Below are positions 27,633 through 36,522 of a stretch of DNA of 44,333 bases, in pieces; position 1 is the first letter of the stretch; every line of letters starts with the position of its first letter. Source of the DNA: Pasteurellaceae bacterium LFhippo2 (GTDB lineage: Bacteria > Pseudomonadota > Gammaproteobacteria > Enterobacterales > Pasteurellaceae). Below the pieces are notes generated by a model that had not been told where the DNA came from, made no database searches, and saw only the letters and a list, made by a program, of their open reading frames with translations. The DNA is taken from NCBI GenBank assembly GCA_029852775.1, contig LEKJ01000023.1, positions 1 to 44,333 on the forward strand, in the 5' to 3' direction. The position numbers were made by a program, and so were the translations under genes.

Positions 27633-28838
27633 TTATTCGCCTTCTTCAAGCACTAACCAGCCACTATCTAGCCAATCGCATAAGCTATCCAGAAGTAATT
27701 CAAGCTCATCTTGATTTTCAACTTTAGATGCCAGTTTATTCCAAGAGATTAAATCACCATTTGCGATACGGACTAATAAATTTGTCTCCGCTTCATTTAG
27801 CTCATCGATCCATTCGCCATTCACATACACTCTCAATGGATTCTCGGTGTAGAGAATTTTTACATTCGCATCTTGTTGAATCCAACCGCCTTCTTCAAGC
27901 ACTTCTTGAACTTCGTCTGGGTAGAACTCATTGTCTTCCGTTAATTGTTCATAACGACGCGAGCTCACAGCTGTTGCAACGGTATGGGTAAACAGCGCAT
28001 CAAATTGATCTGAATTTTGTAATAAATCGATCAGCTGTGCTTTTAAGTTTGCTACCATTTTTGGATCAAGCAACGCATTTGGTTGCACCGATGGCGATAG
28101 ACGGAACGGAATCGTAAATTGCGACGTTGGCAGATTCTCGCCTTGATGTTCAATGGTTTTGCACAGATTTTCAATTAAATCCGTCGCATTTGGGAAACGT
28201 AAACCGAATGAGAAAGTTAAACAATCATCTTGTGCCACACCATAATGAGACAAGCGCGATGGCACATATAGCACATCGCCCGGTGCAAGCACTTCATCAA
28301 AGATAATTTCGCCCATATCGTCAAAAATACGAATCGGCTGATTAGGTTTAAATTCAGTACTTGGATCACACCATTTGCCTAGTTGCCAACGGCGATGACC
28401 ATAACCTTGCACAAGGAATACATCATATTCATCATAATGGCGACCTACAGACCCTCCCGCTGGTGCATAAGAGACCATAATGTCATCGCGTTGCCATTGT
28501 GGAATATAGCCAAATGCTTGCCACAACGCGCCTAGCTCTGGCGACCACTGTTCTAAGTTTTGCACAAGCACAGACCACTGCTCTGGAAGCTCTTCAAAAT
28601 CTTCTGCACTTAATGGGCTACGTTTGAGAGACCACTTTTCGCCATCATCGGTTTGATGGGTTTTGATCAAACGAGAAGTGACATCTTCTTCCTGTGCCAA
28701 TTCAATAATATCTTGTGGTTCAAATAACCCTTTGATTTGTGGCAGACCATTGCGAATTAAAAGCGGTCGTTTTTGCCAATAATTTTGCAAAAAATCTTCA
28801 GGGGTAATATTTTCAGGTAAGCAGAACGGGATATTCAT
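27633..28838 (-). CDS. roxA: Ribosomal protein L16 arginine hydroxylase RoxA (YcfD)
   Basis: RoxA is a JmjC-type Fe(II)/2-oxoglutarate oxygenase which in E. coli hydroxylates an arginine of ribosomal protein L16. The metal triad is visible as H134 and D136 in GRHYDEYDVF and H198 in RLSHYG. The cupin core is followed by a winged-helix C-terminal domain (about residues 300-401) as in YcfD. At 401 residues it is slightly longer than E. coli YcfD (373). It is monocistronic with a terminator. The substrate is inferred from homology. Confidence 0.93.
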   Translation of the reverse strand: MNIPFCLPENITPEDFLQNYWQKRPLLIRNGLPQIKGLFEPQDIIELAQEEDVTSRLIKTHQTDDGEKWSLKRSPLSAEDFEELPEQWSVLVQNLEQWSPELGALWQAFGYIPQWQRDDIMVSYAPAGGSVGRHYDEYDVFLVQGYGHRRWQLGKWCDPSTEFKPNQPIRIFDDMGEIIFDEVLAPGDVLYVPSRLSHYGVAQDDCLTFSFGLRFPNATDLIENLCKTIEHQGENLPTSQFTIPFRLSPSVQPNALLDPKMVANLKAQLIDLLQNSDQFDALFTHTVATAVSSRRYEQLTEDNEFYPDEVQEVLEEGGWIQQDANVKILYTENPLRVYVNGEWIDELNEAETNLLVRIANGDLISWNKLASKVENQDELELLLDSLCDWLDSGWLVLEEGE

Positions 28839-28962
28839 AAGTCACTCCTTGTTTGCGTTTCAAAGAAGCCTATTGTAACGGTCAAATCTCTATTTTTCAC
28901 GGAAATTAGCGAAAAATTGTGAGATTTAGCAAATTTTTCTCAAAAAAAGAGCGCTTACAAGC

Positions 28963-28968
28963 TATAAT
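28963..28968 (+). promoter_or_regulatory. Probable -10 box of glyQ
   Basis: A perfect TATAAT lies 39 bp before the glyQ ATG. The -35 region is AT-rich without a good match. Confidence 0.45.
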
Positions 28969-29007
28969 AACCGACATTTTTGAACGTTTTTTACAGAGAA
29001 ATCATCA

Positions 29008-29916
29008 ATGAGCACAAAATTTAACGTTAAAACCTTCCAAGGTATGATTTTAGCCCTACAAGATTACTGGGCACAACAAGGCGCAACCGTTGTTCAACCA
29101 TTCGATATGGAAGTGGGCGCAGGTACTTCTCACCCTATGACTTGTTTACGTGCATTAGGTCCAGAGCCAATGGCGTTTGCTTACGTTCAGCCTTCACGTC
29201 GTCCAACGGACGGTCGCTACGGCGAAAACCCAAACCGTTTACAACACTACTACCAATTCCAAGTAGTGATCAAACCTTCTCCAGACAATATTCAAGAACT
29301 CTACTTAGATAGCTTAAAAATGTTAGGTTTCGACCCAACTCAAAACGATATTCGTTTTGTGGAAGATAACTGGGAAAACCCAACTTTAGGTGCTTGGGGT
29401 TTAGGCTGGGAAGTTTGGTTAAACGGTATGGAAGTCACTCAGTTCACATACTTCCAACAAGTTGGTGGCTTAGAGTGTAAACCAGTAACAGGTGAAATCA
29501 CTTACGGTTTAGAGCGTTTAGCAATGTATATTCAAGGCGTGGACAGCGTTTACGACTTAGTATGGTCAGACGGCCCATTAGGTAAAACCACCTACGGCGA
29601 TGTATTCCACCAAAATGAAGTTGAACAATCAACTTACAACTTTGAATACGCAAATACGGATTTCTTATTCTACTGCTTTGAACAATACGAAAAAGAAGCG
29701 CAAGAATTATTAGCATTAGAGAAACCATTACCATTACCAGCGTACGAGCGTATCTTAAAAGCGGCACACAGCTTTAACTTACTAGACGCACGTAAAGCAA
29801 TCTCGGTAACAGAACGCCAGCGTTATATCTTACGTATCCGTGCATTAACTAAAGGCGTAGCAGAAGCTTACTACGCAAGCCGCGAAGCCTTAGGTTTTCC
29901 GGGTTGTAAAAAATAA
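29008..29916 (+). CDS. glyQ: Glycine--tRNA ligase alpha subunit
   Basis: GlyQ carries the catalytic centre of the bacterial tetrameric glycyl-tRNA synthetase and pairs with GlyS. The 302 residues include the class II features [18 protein letters not shown] near residue 30 and the [11 protein letters not shown] block. The codon use is that of a highly expressed gene. Its partner glyS starts 3.5 kb downstream, beyond four other genes, whereas in many bacteria the two are adjacent. Confidence 0.98.
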   Translation: MSTKFNVKTFQGMILALQDYWAQQGATVVQPFDMEVGAGTSHPMTCLRALGPEPMAFAYVQPSRRPTDGRYGENPNRLQHYYQFQVVIKPSPDNIQELYLDSLKMLGFDPTQNDIRFVEDNWENPTLGAWGLGWEVWLNGMEVTQFTYFQQVGGLECKPVTGEITYGLERLAMYIQGVDSVYDLVWSDGPLGKTTYGDVFHQNEVEQSTYNFEYANTDFLFYCFEQYEKEAQELLALEKPLPLPAYERILKAAHSFNLLDARKAISVTERQRYILRIRALTKGVAEAYYASREALGFPGCKK

Positions 29917-29926
29917 GCGATCATAA

Positions 29927-29990
29927 CTCTCTCCCTAAGGGAGAGAGACAGATTTAACGTGCGTTCAGCACGTTAAATCAGAGAGAGGGG
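29927..29990 (+). repeat. GAGAGGG-framed hairpin element after glyQ
   Basis: The same frame as at 8586 is kept (CTCTCTCCC-TAA-GGGAGAGAG, ACAG, loop GTTCA, closing CAGAGAGAGGGG), but the arms are now ATTTAACGTGC and GCACGTTAAAT. Its last bases provide the only good ribosome site for the gene at 29999. Confidence 0.86.
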
Positions 29991-29998
29991 AAAATTAT

Positions 29999-30250
29999 AT
30001 GGCAAAACCTATTTTATATTTTGCTCACTGGTGCCCAGATACCGAACCTTTTGTGGCAGAACTACAACGCTTAGGGATTGAATACGAAGCCGTTGATATT
30101 ACAACCGGCGGAAGTACGTTAAAACCTTTCCTAAAACTACGCGACACCCACCCCGCTTTTGAAAATGCAAAAGCACATGGTTATATCGGTATTCCCGCGT
30201 TGGTTGATGGGGAGAGAGTGGTTTTGGATATTGCAGAGCTTACTGCCTAA
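29999..30250 (+). CDS. Small glutaredoxin-like protein
   Basis: This 83-residue protein has a glutaredoxin/thioredoxin-type fold by sequence: YFAHWCPDTEPF near residue 7 places a single cysteine (C12) at the active site, and GIPALVDGERV near 62 gives the cis-proline and substrate strand. The motif is CPDT, without a second cysteine, so any redox activity would be monothiol. It has no obvious partner. It starts behind a palindromic element whose GAGGGG serves as its ribosome site. A role in glutathione-linked redox is inferred only from the fold. Confidence 0.78.
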   Translation: MAKPILYFAHWCPDTEPFVAELQRLGIEYEAVDITTGGSTLKPFLKLRDTHPAFENAKAHGYIGIPALVDGERVVLDIAELTA

Positions 30251-30316
30251 TACTCATATATGTTAGGTTATATAGCAACCGTATCATAAATATAGAATTA
30301 TTGAGGGGCTAGAGTT

Positions 30317-31360
30317 ATGAATAATAACCAATTAATTTCAAAGAATAATTCATCTGAATTTATCAATGAAATTAGTCAGCTAATTCAGTCTTCTAAACAA
30401 AGAATGGCGGTTGCGGTTAATACCGAACTAACTCTACTTTATTGGAATATTGGGCAGAGAATCAATCAACATATATTACTAGGTGAGCGTGCTGAATATG
30501 GGCAAGAAATTGTAGCTAATTTAGCGAAAAGTTTAACCGAACAATTTGGTAAAGGTTGGAGTAAACGACATTTAAATTACACTATGCAATTTGCATCTAC
30601 TTTCCCAAATATTGAAATTGTGCACGCACTGCGTGCACAATTGAGTTGGACTCATTTTAAACAATTAATTCATATTGAAGAACCAATTAAACGTGAATTT
30701 TATGCCACAATGGCAGCTCAAGAGCGTTGGAGTACAAGAACTCTCGATGAACGTATAGGATCTTTGCTTTTTGAACGAACAGCTATTTCTAAAAAGCCAG
30801 AGGAAACTATTATTCAAGAGCTAAGCATACTTAGAGAAAAAGGTGAGTATAACCACTCTTTAGTCTTAAAAGATCCTTATGTCCTTGATTTCTTGGGGTT
30901 AAGTGATCGCTATTTAGAGAAAGATCTAGAAGATGCTATTTTAAGAGAAATTGAACAATTTCTATTAGAGTTAGGTGTTGGTTTTACCTTTATTGCTCGC
31001 CAAAAGCGTATACAAATTGATAATGATGATTTTTATATTGATTTGTTATTTTATAACCGTAAATTAAAGCGTTTAGTTGCAATTGAATTGAAAACAGAAG
31101 CCTTTAAGCATTCACATAAAAGTCAAATGGAACTTTACTTAGCTTGGCTAGCTAAATATGAACAAGAAGCAGATGAAAATCCACCACTTGGAATTATTCT
31201 TTGTACATCGAAGAAGCAAGAGCAAGTGGAATTATTAGATCTTAAAAACTCAGATATTCATATTGCGGAATATTTAGCAGTATTACCGTCAAAAGAAGTG
31301 TTAGAGCAGAGACTGCATTTAGCAGTAGAAAAAGCTAAGCAAAGGTTTAAGTTAAACTAA
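30317..31360 (+). CDS. DUF1016 (YhcG-like) PD-(D/E)XK nuclease family protein, copy 1
   Basis: The N-terminal DUF1016 domain (about residues 10-170) holds WNIGQRINQH and the family block QLSWTHFKQLI. The C-terminal domain is PD-(D/E)XK nuclease-like: D242 in DFYIDLLFYNRKLKRLVAIE, then E257 and K259 in ELK, and Q270. All the expected catalytic residues are present, but no activity has been shown for most family members. It has 347 residues and AT-rich codons. It is the first gene of an island of two paralogues around a TPR gene. A perfect 27-nt palindrome lies in the coding sequence at 30616-30642. Confidence 0.88.
   Translation: MNNNQLISKNNSSEFINEISQLIQSSKQRMAVAVNTELTLLYWNIGQRINQHILLGERAEYGQEIVANLAKSLTEQFGKGWSKRHLNYTMQFASTFPNIEIVHALRAQLSWTHFKQLIHIEEPIKREFYATMAAQERWSTRTLDERIGSLLFERTAISKKPEETIIQELSILREKGEYNHSLVLKDPYVLDFLGLSDRYLEKDLEDAILREIEQFLLELGVGFTFIARQKRIQIDNDDFYIDLLFYNRKLKRLVAIELKTEAFKHSHKSQMELYLAWLAKYEQEADENPPLGIILCTSKKQEQVELLDLKNSDIHIAEYLAVLPSKEVLEQRLHLAVEKAKQRFKLN
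30616..30642. repeat. In-gene palindrome, DUF1016 copy 1
   Basis: AATTGTGCACGCA and TGCGTGCACAATT are perfect 13-nt arms around one C. It encodes the IVHALRAQL stretch (residues 101-109). The paralogue has a palindrome of the same length at the same codons. Confidence 0.9.
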
Positions 31361-31382
31361 AAAATATAGGTTGAGGTACTGT

Positions 31383-32216
31383 ATGTATAGTATTGATTTA
31401 CCAAGCGAAAGACGAATTAAAACTTATCTAAAAAATAAGTCACCTGAGCAAATTCGAGAAGATCTTTTTAAAGCTCAAGAAATAATGTATCAAGTGGAAG
31501 ATATCACTTTTAGCGATAGAAATTCTCTTTTGCAAAAAGCCTTAAAAAAATCACCGCTTTGTGCAGATGCTTACGTTATGTATGTTGAAAGCTTAGGATT
31601 TTATACATACGGTACTTTACTCATTCTGAAAGTCGCATTATTTGTGGCAGAACAAGCGCTAATTGAACCTCTATCTTCTTTTAAAGGTAGTTTTTGGCTT
31701 GATAGCGACACACGTCCTTATATGCGAACTAAAAGAGCGGTTGCGAAGTGTTTATGGGAAATTGGATTTTACCAAGACGCTATAGATGAATACGAAGAAT
31801 TACTTGAGATTAATCCCAATGACAATCAAGGAATTCGTTATGAGCTTGCAACGCATTATCTAGAGTTAGAACGTTTAATACCATTAAAAAATCTGCTTAA
31901 AAATTACGAAGATGACGACCGTTGCTTTTGGTACTATAGTAAGGCTTTGTTGGCTTATAAAGAAAAAAGTAAAACGGCTGACAAATTAGCATTAAAAGCA
32001 ATTCACTCAAATAGCTATGTTCTAGATTATCTATTGGAAGGTAGAAAACGAACAGACGATGAAATTGCAGAATGTGAAACAAATGATGAAATAGAGGCGA
32101 GTGCTTATATAGACTACAATTTATTAAACTGGCTTAGAATGCCTGATGCAGTCGAATGGTTAATTGAGATTGCAGAGAAAAATGGTTTGATTTATTGGAA
32201 GGCTGATGATGAATAA
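31383..32216 (+). CDS. TPR-repeat protein, ST7-like, of unknown function
   Basis: The 277-residue protein is helical, with TPR-like repeats. The clearest part is TRPYMRTKRAVAKCLWEIG followed by QDAIDEYEELLEINPNDNQ near residue 140, which recalls the ST7-type TPR segment found in scattered bacterial proteins. No signal peptide or membrane span is seen. The ATG at 31383 has AGG six bases upstream; a TTG four codons earlier is less likely. The sequence is AT-rich and lies 22 nt after copy 1 and 116 nt before copy 2 of the DUF1016 genes, so it may be co-transcribed with the first. Its role is unknown; a protein-protein adaptor is an inference only. Confidence 0.72.
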   Translation: MYSIDLPSERRIKTYLKNKSPEQIREDLFKAQEIMYQVEDITFSDRNSLLQKALKKSPLCADAYVMYVESLGFYTYGTLLILKVALFVAEQALIEPLSSFKGSFWLDSDTRPYMRTKRAVAKCLWEIGFYQDAIDEYEELLEINPNDNQGIRYELATHYLELERLIPLKNLLKNYEDDDRCFWYYSKALLAYKEKSKTADKLALKAIHSNSYVLDYLLEGRKRTDDEIAECETNDEIEASAYIDYNLLNWLRMPDAVEWLIEIAEKNGLIYWKADDE

Positions 32217-32332
32217 AATGCATCAGAGGTTTAAAAAATTAGCTGAATTCGGAACACACCGTGCTTAAGCCCATACGTCAGTGTGGGGAAATAAATGCTG
32301 AGTAGTTAATCAAGAAACAAAAGGTAGCAAAT

Positions 32333-33355
32333 ATGGCAAATTTACAACCCACAAACGATCACTTAATCGGTAATATAGCTAAGATTATCGAACAAGCACG
32401 TTCCCAAGTACGCCAAACGGTAAATAGCGTTATGGTGCAGAGTTATTGGGAAATCGGGCGACTTCTTGTTGAAGATGAACAACAAGGGCAAGAGCGTGCA
32501 CAGTATGGCAAATATGTACTTCAAAATGTTTCCGAACGTTTGACAGAAATGTATGGAAAAGGCTTTGATATTCGTAATTTACGCAATATGCGAGCATTTT
32601 ATTTGGCATTTCCAATTCGGAACGCACTGCGTACCGAATTGAGTTGGACGCATTATCGCTCTCTGATACGGATAGAAAATCCCAAAGCTAGAGAATGGTA
32701 TCTTAATGAAACCATTGAAAATAATTGGTCTTCACGAGCCTTAGATCGCCAAATCAGCGTACTCTATTATGAACGCTTATTAGCAAGCCAAAACAATGCG
32801 TTAGTGGCAGAAGAAGCAAAACAAAAAACCGAACCGTTAAAAGAAACAATCCAAGATTATTTACGTGATCCTTATATCTTAGATTTTCTGAACTTGCAGG
32901 ATAAAACCTATCAAGAAAGCGGTGTGGAACAGGCAATTATTAGCAATTTGCAAGAATTTTTGCTTGAGCTAGGTAAAGGTTTCGCCTTTGTAGAACGCCA
33001 AAAGCGGTTACGTTTTGATGATGAAGATTTCTATATCGACCTTGTGTTCTATAACTTTAAGCTAAAATGCTTTTTGTTGATTGACTTAAAAATCGGTAAG
33101 CTCAAACATCAAGACATCGGGCAAATGGATACTTATGTGCGTTTGTATGATGAGCAGTTTAAAGGCGATGATGATAATCCGACAATCGGTTTAGTGCTAT
33201 GTAGTGAACAAAGCGAAGCTGTTGCAAAATATTCGGTACTTGCCGATAGAAAACAGATTTTTAGTGCGAAATATTTGCCTTATTTGCCGACAGAGTTGGA
33301 ATTGAAAGAACAGCTTGAAAGGGTGAGAGAAAAGTTAGTGGATTTGGAAACCTAA
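32333..33355 (+). CDS. DUF1016 (YhcG-like) PD-(D/E)XK nuclease family protein, copy 2
   Basis: This is a diverged paralogue of the gene at 30317, with the same domain order over 340 residues. The N-terminal domain has YWEIGRLLVEDEQQG and ELSWTHYRSLIRIENP. The nuclease-like domain has D235 in DFYIDLVFYNFKLKCFLLID, D251 and K253 in DLK (aspartate where copy 1 has glutamate), and Q264. The paralogues clearly differ throughout, so they are not a recent duplication. A 27-nt palindrome with one mismatch lies at 32614-32640. The N-terminal charge pattern fits the YhcG subgroup. Function unknown. Confidence 0.88.
   Translation: MANLQPTNDHLIGNIAKIIEQARSQVRQTVNSVMVQSYWEIGRLLVEDEQQGQERAQYGKYVLQNVSERLTEMYGKGFDIRNLRNMRAFYLAFPIRNALRTELSWTHYRSLIRIENPKAREWYLNETIENNWSSRALDRQISVLYYERLLASQNNALVAEEAKQKTEPLKETIQDYLRDPYILDFLNLQDKTYQESGVEQAIISNLQEFLLELGKGFAFVERQKRLRFDDEDFYIDLVFYNFKLKCFLLIDLKIGKLKHQDIGQMDTYVRLYDEQFKGDDDNPTIGLVLCSEQSEAVAKYSVLADRKQIFSAKYLPYLPTELELKEQLERVREKLVDLET
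32614..32640. repeat. In-gene palindrome, DUF1016 copy 2
   Basis: AATTCGGAACGCA and TGCGTACCGAATT pair at 12 of 13 positions around one C. It encodes IRNALRTEL in the same frame and at the same family position as the palindrome in copy 1, but the arms are different. Confidence 0.88.
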
Positions 33356-33376
33356 TAGCTAACCGCATAAAATTTC

Positions 33377-33440
33377 GTAGGGTGCGTGTAAACGCACCAC
33401 AATTTATTAAAATCCAATGGTGCGTTTACACGCACCCTAC
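33377..33440. repeat. Paired GTAGGG palindrome before glyS
   Basis: Two perfect 23-nt inverted arms (33377-33399 and 33418-33440) flank 18 nt. Each arm folds alone as GGTGCGT/ACGCACC. It lies between the DUF1016 gene and glyS. Confidence 0.88.
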
Positions 33441-33457
33441 AATGAGATAGATAGAAG

Positions 33458-35524
33458 ATGACAACTGAAAACTTCCTAGCCGAGATCGGCACTGAAGAGC
33501 TACCACCGAAGGCTCTTAAAAAATTAGCGACTGCGTTTGCAGAGAATGTAGAACAAGAGTTAAACCAAGCGGGTTTGGCTTTTGAGAAAGTTGAATGGTT
33601 TGCGGCACCACGTCGTTTAGCGGTGAAGGTGTTAGGTTTAGCGACTAGCCAACCAAGTAAAGAGATTGAAAAACGTGGTCCTGCGGTATCTGCGGCATTT
33701 GATGCTGAAGGCAAGCCGACTAAAGCAGCTGAAGGCTGGGCGCGTGGTTGTGGGATTACGGTTGAACAAGCAGACCGTATCGCAACGGATAAAGGCGAAT
33801 GGCTTGTACACCGTGCGGTGATTGAAGGCCAGCCGACTAAAAACTTATTAGTGGCGATGATCAGCAACGCTTTAGCAAAATTACCTATCCCTAAAACAAT
33901 GCGTTGGGGTGATAAAACCGAACAGTTCGTGCGTCCTGTTCACACTGTAACTTTATTGTTAGGTGGTGAGTTAATCGAAGGCGAAATCTTAGGGATTAAG
34001 AGTGGCACAACTATTCGTGGTCACCGTTTCTTAGGTGAAAGAGAATTCCAAATTTCACACGCTGATCAATATCCTGCGTTACTGAAAGAAAAAGGTTCAG
34101 TAGTGGCAGACTTTAACGAGCGTAAAGCGTTAATTCTTGCAAAATCACAAGAGAAAGCGACCGCTTTAGGTGGTGTTGCGGATATCGAAGAAGACTTATT
34201 AGATGAAGTCACTTCATTAGTGGAATACCCGAACGTATTAACCGCAAAATTTGAAGAACGTTTCTTAGCGGTGCCTGCGGAAGCCCTTGTTTATACAATG
34301 AAAGGCGACCAAAAATACTTCCCGATCTACGATAAAGACGGCAAGTTATTACCGCACTTTATCTTTGTTTCAAACATCAACCCAGAAGATCCAACAGCGA
34401 TTATCGAAGGTAATGAGAAAGTAGTTCGCCCACGTTTAACTGATGCGGAATTCTTCTTCAAAACTGACTTAAAACAGCGTTTAGAAGATCAATTACCACG
34501 TTTAGAAACCGTATTATTCCAACAACAATTAGGTACATTACGTGATAAAACTGACCGTATCGAACAGTTAGCGGGTATTATCGCAGAACAAATCGGTGCG
34601 GACGTAGCAAAAGCGAAACGTGCAGGTTTACTGTCTAAATGTGACTTAATGACCAATATGGTGTTTGAGTTCACTGATACGCAAGGTGTAATGGGTATGC
34701 ACTATGCTCGTCACGATGGCGAAGCGGAAGAAGTGGCGGTAGCGTTAAACGAGCAATATATGCCACGTTTCGCAGGCGATAACTTACCAAACTCATTAGT
34801 TGCTTGCTCTGTAGCATTAGCGGATAAAATGGATACGCTAACGGGTATTTTCGGTATCGGCCAGCAACCAAAAGGTAGCGCAGACCCATTCGCATTACGT
34901 CGTGCAGCACTAGGTGTGTTACGTATTATCGTTGAGAAAAAATTACCATTAGATTTAGTGGAATTAGTGAAAGCGTCTGCGCAATCATTCGGCGATAAAT
35001 TAACGAATGCAAATGTTATCGATGAAGTTGTGGACTTTATGTTAGGCCGTTTCCGTGCGTGGTACCAAGATGAAGGTATGAACGTGGATGAAATCCAAGC
35101 CGTATTGGCACGTCGTCCAACTAAACCAGCAGACTTTGATGCACGTGTGCGTGCGGTTTCTCACTTCCGTACATTAGACAGTGCAGAAGCATTAGCGGCA
35201 GCCAACAAACGTGTAAGTAATATCTTAGCGAAAGCGGAAGGCACAATCGGTGAAATCAATTTAGCGGTATGTGTTGAAGATGCAGAAAAAGCATTAGCAG
35301 AAGCGGTATTAGGATTAAAAGCGGAAATTCAACCGTTAATCGCACAAGGCGACTACACAGCGGTTCTTGATAAATTAGCAAGTTTACGCCAGCCGGTGGA
35401 TAGTTTCTTTGATAACGTAATGGTAAATGCAGAAGATCAAAAACTGCGTAACAACCGTTTAGCGATTTTAAGCACGTTACAGGGATTATTCTTACAGGTT
35501 GCGGATATTTCACTTCTTCAATAA
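33458..35524 (+). CDS. glyS: Glycine--tRNA ligase beta subunit
   Basis: GlyS binds and positions tRNA-Gly for the GlyQ active site. The 688-residue protein starts [20 protein letters not shown], the conserved first strand, and has [11 protein letters not shown] near residue 50 and the HD-like domain with [16 protein letters not shown] near 415. The C-terminal anticodon-binding region is complete. Codon use is highly biased. It is separated from glyQ by a 3.5-kb insertion with a different base composition. Confidence 0.97.
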   Translation: MTTENFLAEIGTEELPPKALKKLATAFAENVEQELNQAGLAFEKVEWFAAPRRLAVKVLGLATSQPSKEIEKRGPAVSAAFDAEGKPTKAAEGWARGCGITVEQADRIATDKGEWLVHRAVIEGQPTKNLLVAMISNALAKLPIPKTMRWGDKTEQFVRPVHTVTLLLGGELIEGEILGIKSGTTIRGHRFLGEREFQISHADQYPALLKEKGSVVADFNERKALILAKSQEKATALGGVADIEEDLLDEVTSLVEYPNVLTAKFEERFLAVPAEALVYTMKGDQKYFPIYDKDGKLLPHFIFVSNINPEDPTAIIEGNEKVVRPRLTDAEFFFKTDLKQRLEDQLPRLETVLFQQQLGTLRDKTDRIEQLAGIIAEQIGADVAKAKRAGLLSKCDLMTNMVFEFTDTQGVMGMHYARHDGEAEEVAVALNEQYMPRFAGDNLPNSLVACSVALADKMDTLTGIFGIGQQPKGSADPFALRRAALGVLRIIVEKKLPLDLVELVKASAQSFGDKLTNANVIDEVVDFMLGRFRAWYQDEGMNVDEIQAVLARRPTKPADFDARVRAVSHFRTLDSAEALAAANKRVSNILAKAEGTIGEINLAVCVEDAEKALAEAVLGLKAEIQPLIAQGDYTAVLDKLASLRQPVDSFFDNVMVNAEDQKLRNNRLAILSTLQGLFLQVADISLLQ

Positions 35525-35527
35525 TTT

Positions 35528-35575
35528 GTAGGGGCGTACTGCGTACGCCCGCGGGCGTGTTCAACACGCCCCTAC
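35528..35575. repeat. Paired GTAGGGG palindrome with two different hairpins
   Basis: The left half (35528-35550) folds as GGGCGTAC-TGC-GTACGCCC and the right half (35553-35575) as GGGCGTGTT-C-AACACGCCC. The outer GTAGGGGCGT ends match, but the two stems do not pair well with each other. Only 2 nt separate the halves. Confidence 0.85.
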
Positions 35576-35656
35576 ATATGAGCGTTATTCATAGCAAGAA
35601 TGCAAGGACACATTTTGCGTGTCCGCCATATAAATACAGATAAAAGGTAACACACA

Positions 35657-35953
35657 ATGTCAGCAAAAACAGAAATTCTTTTTAGTAATCAATGGGACGT
35701 GCGTATCAGCGACCCAGGCTTAGAAGGTGCATTAAGTCACTATTTTGAAACTGTATATCTAAAACTTGTTGCTCATATCGACGGCGACAAAGTGTCTTAC
35801 GAATTTACGCGTAAAGTCGAAAAAGAAGTGCAAGTACACTGCATTTTCCACGATGTGGAAGAATTATTTAAGTTTCTTGCTGAATACTTGGGCCCTGTTA
35901 CCCTCGGCAACATCGGTATCAAGATTGGTCAATTAGGATTAATCTCACAATAA
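35657..35953 (+). CDS. Small protein of unknown function
   Basis: I do not recognise this 98-residue protein. It has a moderately acidic, soluble composition with alternating beta-type segments (ILFSNQWDVRIS, KVSYEFTRKVEKEVQVHCIF) and a C-terminal GNIGIKIGQLGLISQ. It has no signal peptide or membrane span. The ATG follows AAAAGGTAACACACA, so the ribosome site is plausible. It lies 10 nt before a lipoprotein gene, suggesting one transcript. The codon bias is good, which supports real expression. Confidence 0.7.
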   Translation: MSAKTEILFSNQWDVRISDPGLEGALSHYFETVYLKLVAHIDGDKVSYEFTRKVEKEVQVHCIFHDVEELFKFLAEYLGPVTLGNIGIKIGQLGLISQ

Positions 35954-35962
35954 GGGATTAAT

Positions 35963-36517
35963 ATGTTTAAGAAGATTTTATTCCCAATATCTATTTTATT
36001 AGTTGGATGTAGCTCTGAACCGCAAGTAGAAACGCCTTTCCCTGGCGAATTTGCTAACGCTGATTATGTATTGTCTGAATCGGATGCACAACGTTGGGTG
36101 CAAGCAAGTCGCCAAGTTGAGCAGTGCGTTTACCCAAATCTAACTAAAATCCAATATGAACATTTTTCTAAAGAAGATGCTTATATCTACTCACAATATG
36201 TTTATTTCTATCCACTTGAAGACATTATTGGTGAAAAATATGTGAAAATAATCCAAGACGATGAAAAATCAATGGGTTATGCAACATATTTATATAAAAA
36301 ACTAAAAACCGATGATGTTGAAGCTCTCAATAGTAAACGCTGCCAAAACTTGCGCGATAAAGCTCGCGATGATTTAGCAGTCGTCAAAGGGCAATATAAA
36401 AGCGGAATGGTAGAAGACGCTAAAACTGAAGTACCAAAAAATAGTGATGGTGTCGCGACTGGGCAGAATAAATTCTTCTTTGATATTATTAAGTGGGGAG
36501 CAGCCCTACTACTCTAG
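35963..36517 (+). CDS. Lipoprotein of unknown function, possibly DUF5358
   Basis: The N-terminus ([16 protein letters not shown]) is a lipoprotein signal peptide with the acylated cysteine at C16. The mature part includes [30 protein letters not shown] and [16 protein letters not shown], a pattern I recall from Pasteurellaceae lipoproteins grouped as DUF5358; that link is a recollection, not a search. The length is 184 residues. The C-terminus ends in a short hydrophobic [13 protein letters not shown], which is odd for a lipoprotein and could be a tail anchor or a frameshifted end. It is downstream of the 98-residue gene. Confidence 0.68.
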   Translation: MFKKILFPISILLVGCSSEPQVETPFPGEFANADYVLSESDAQRWVQASRQVEQCVYPNLTKIQYEHFSKEDAYIYSQYVYFYPLEDIIGEKYVKIIQDDEKSMGYATYLYKKLKTDDVEALNSKRCQNLRDKARDDLAVVKGQYKSGMVEDAKTEVPKNSDGVATGQNKFFFDIIKWGAALLL

Positions 36518-36522
36518 CTTTT

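Noticed and set aside
30317-33355. A restriction-modification system
   Set aside because: No methyltransferase or specificity gene is present. The PD-(D/E)XK fold alone does not make a restriction enzyme.
33352-33867. 171-codon open frame on the minus strand opposite glyS
   Set aside because: It is antisense to the well-conserved start of glyS and runs through a palindromic element. Its composition reflects the complement of glyS codons.
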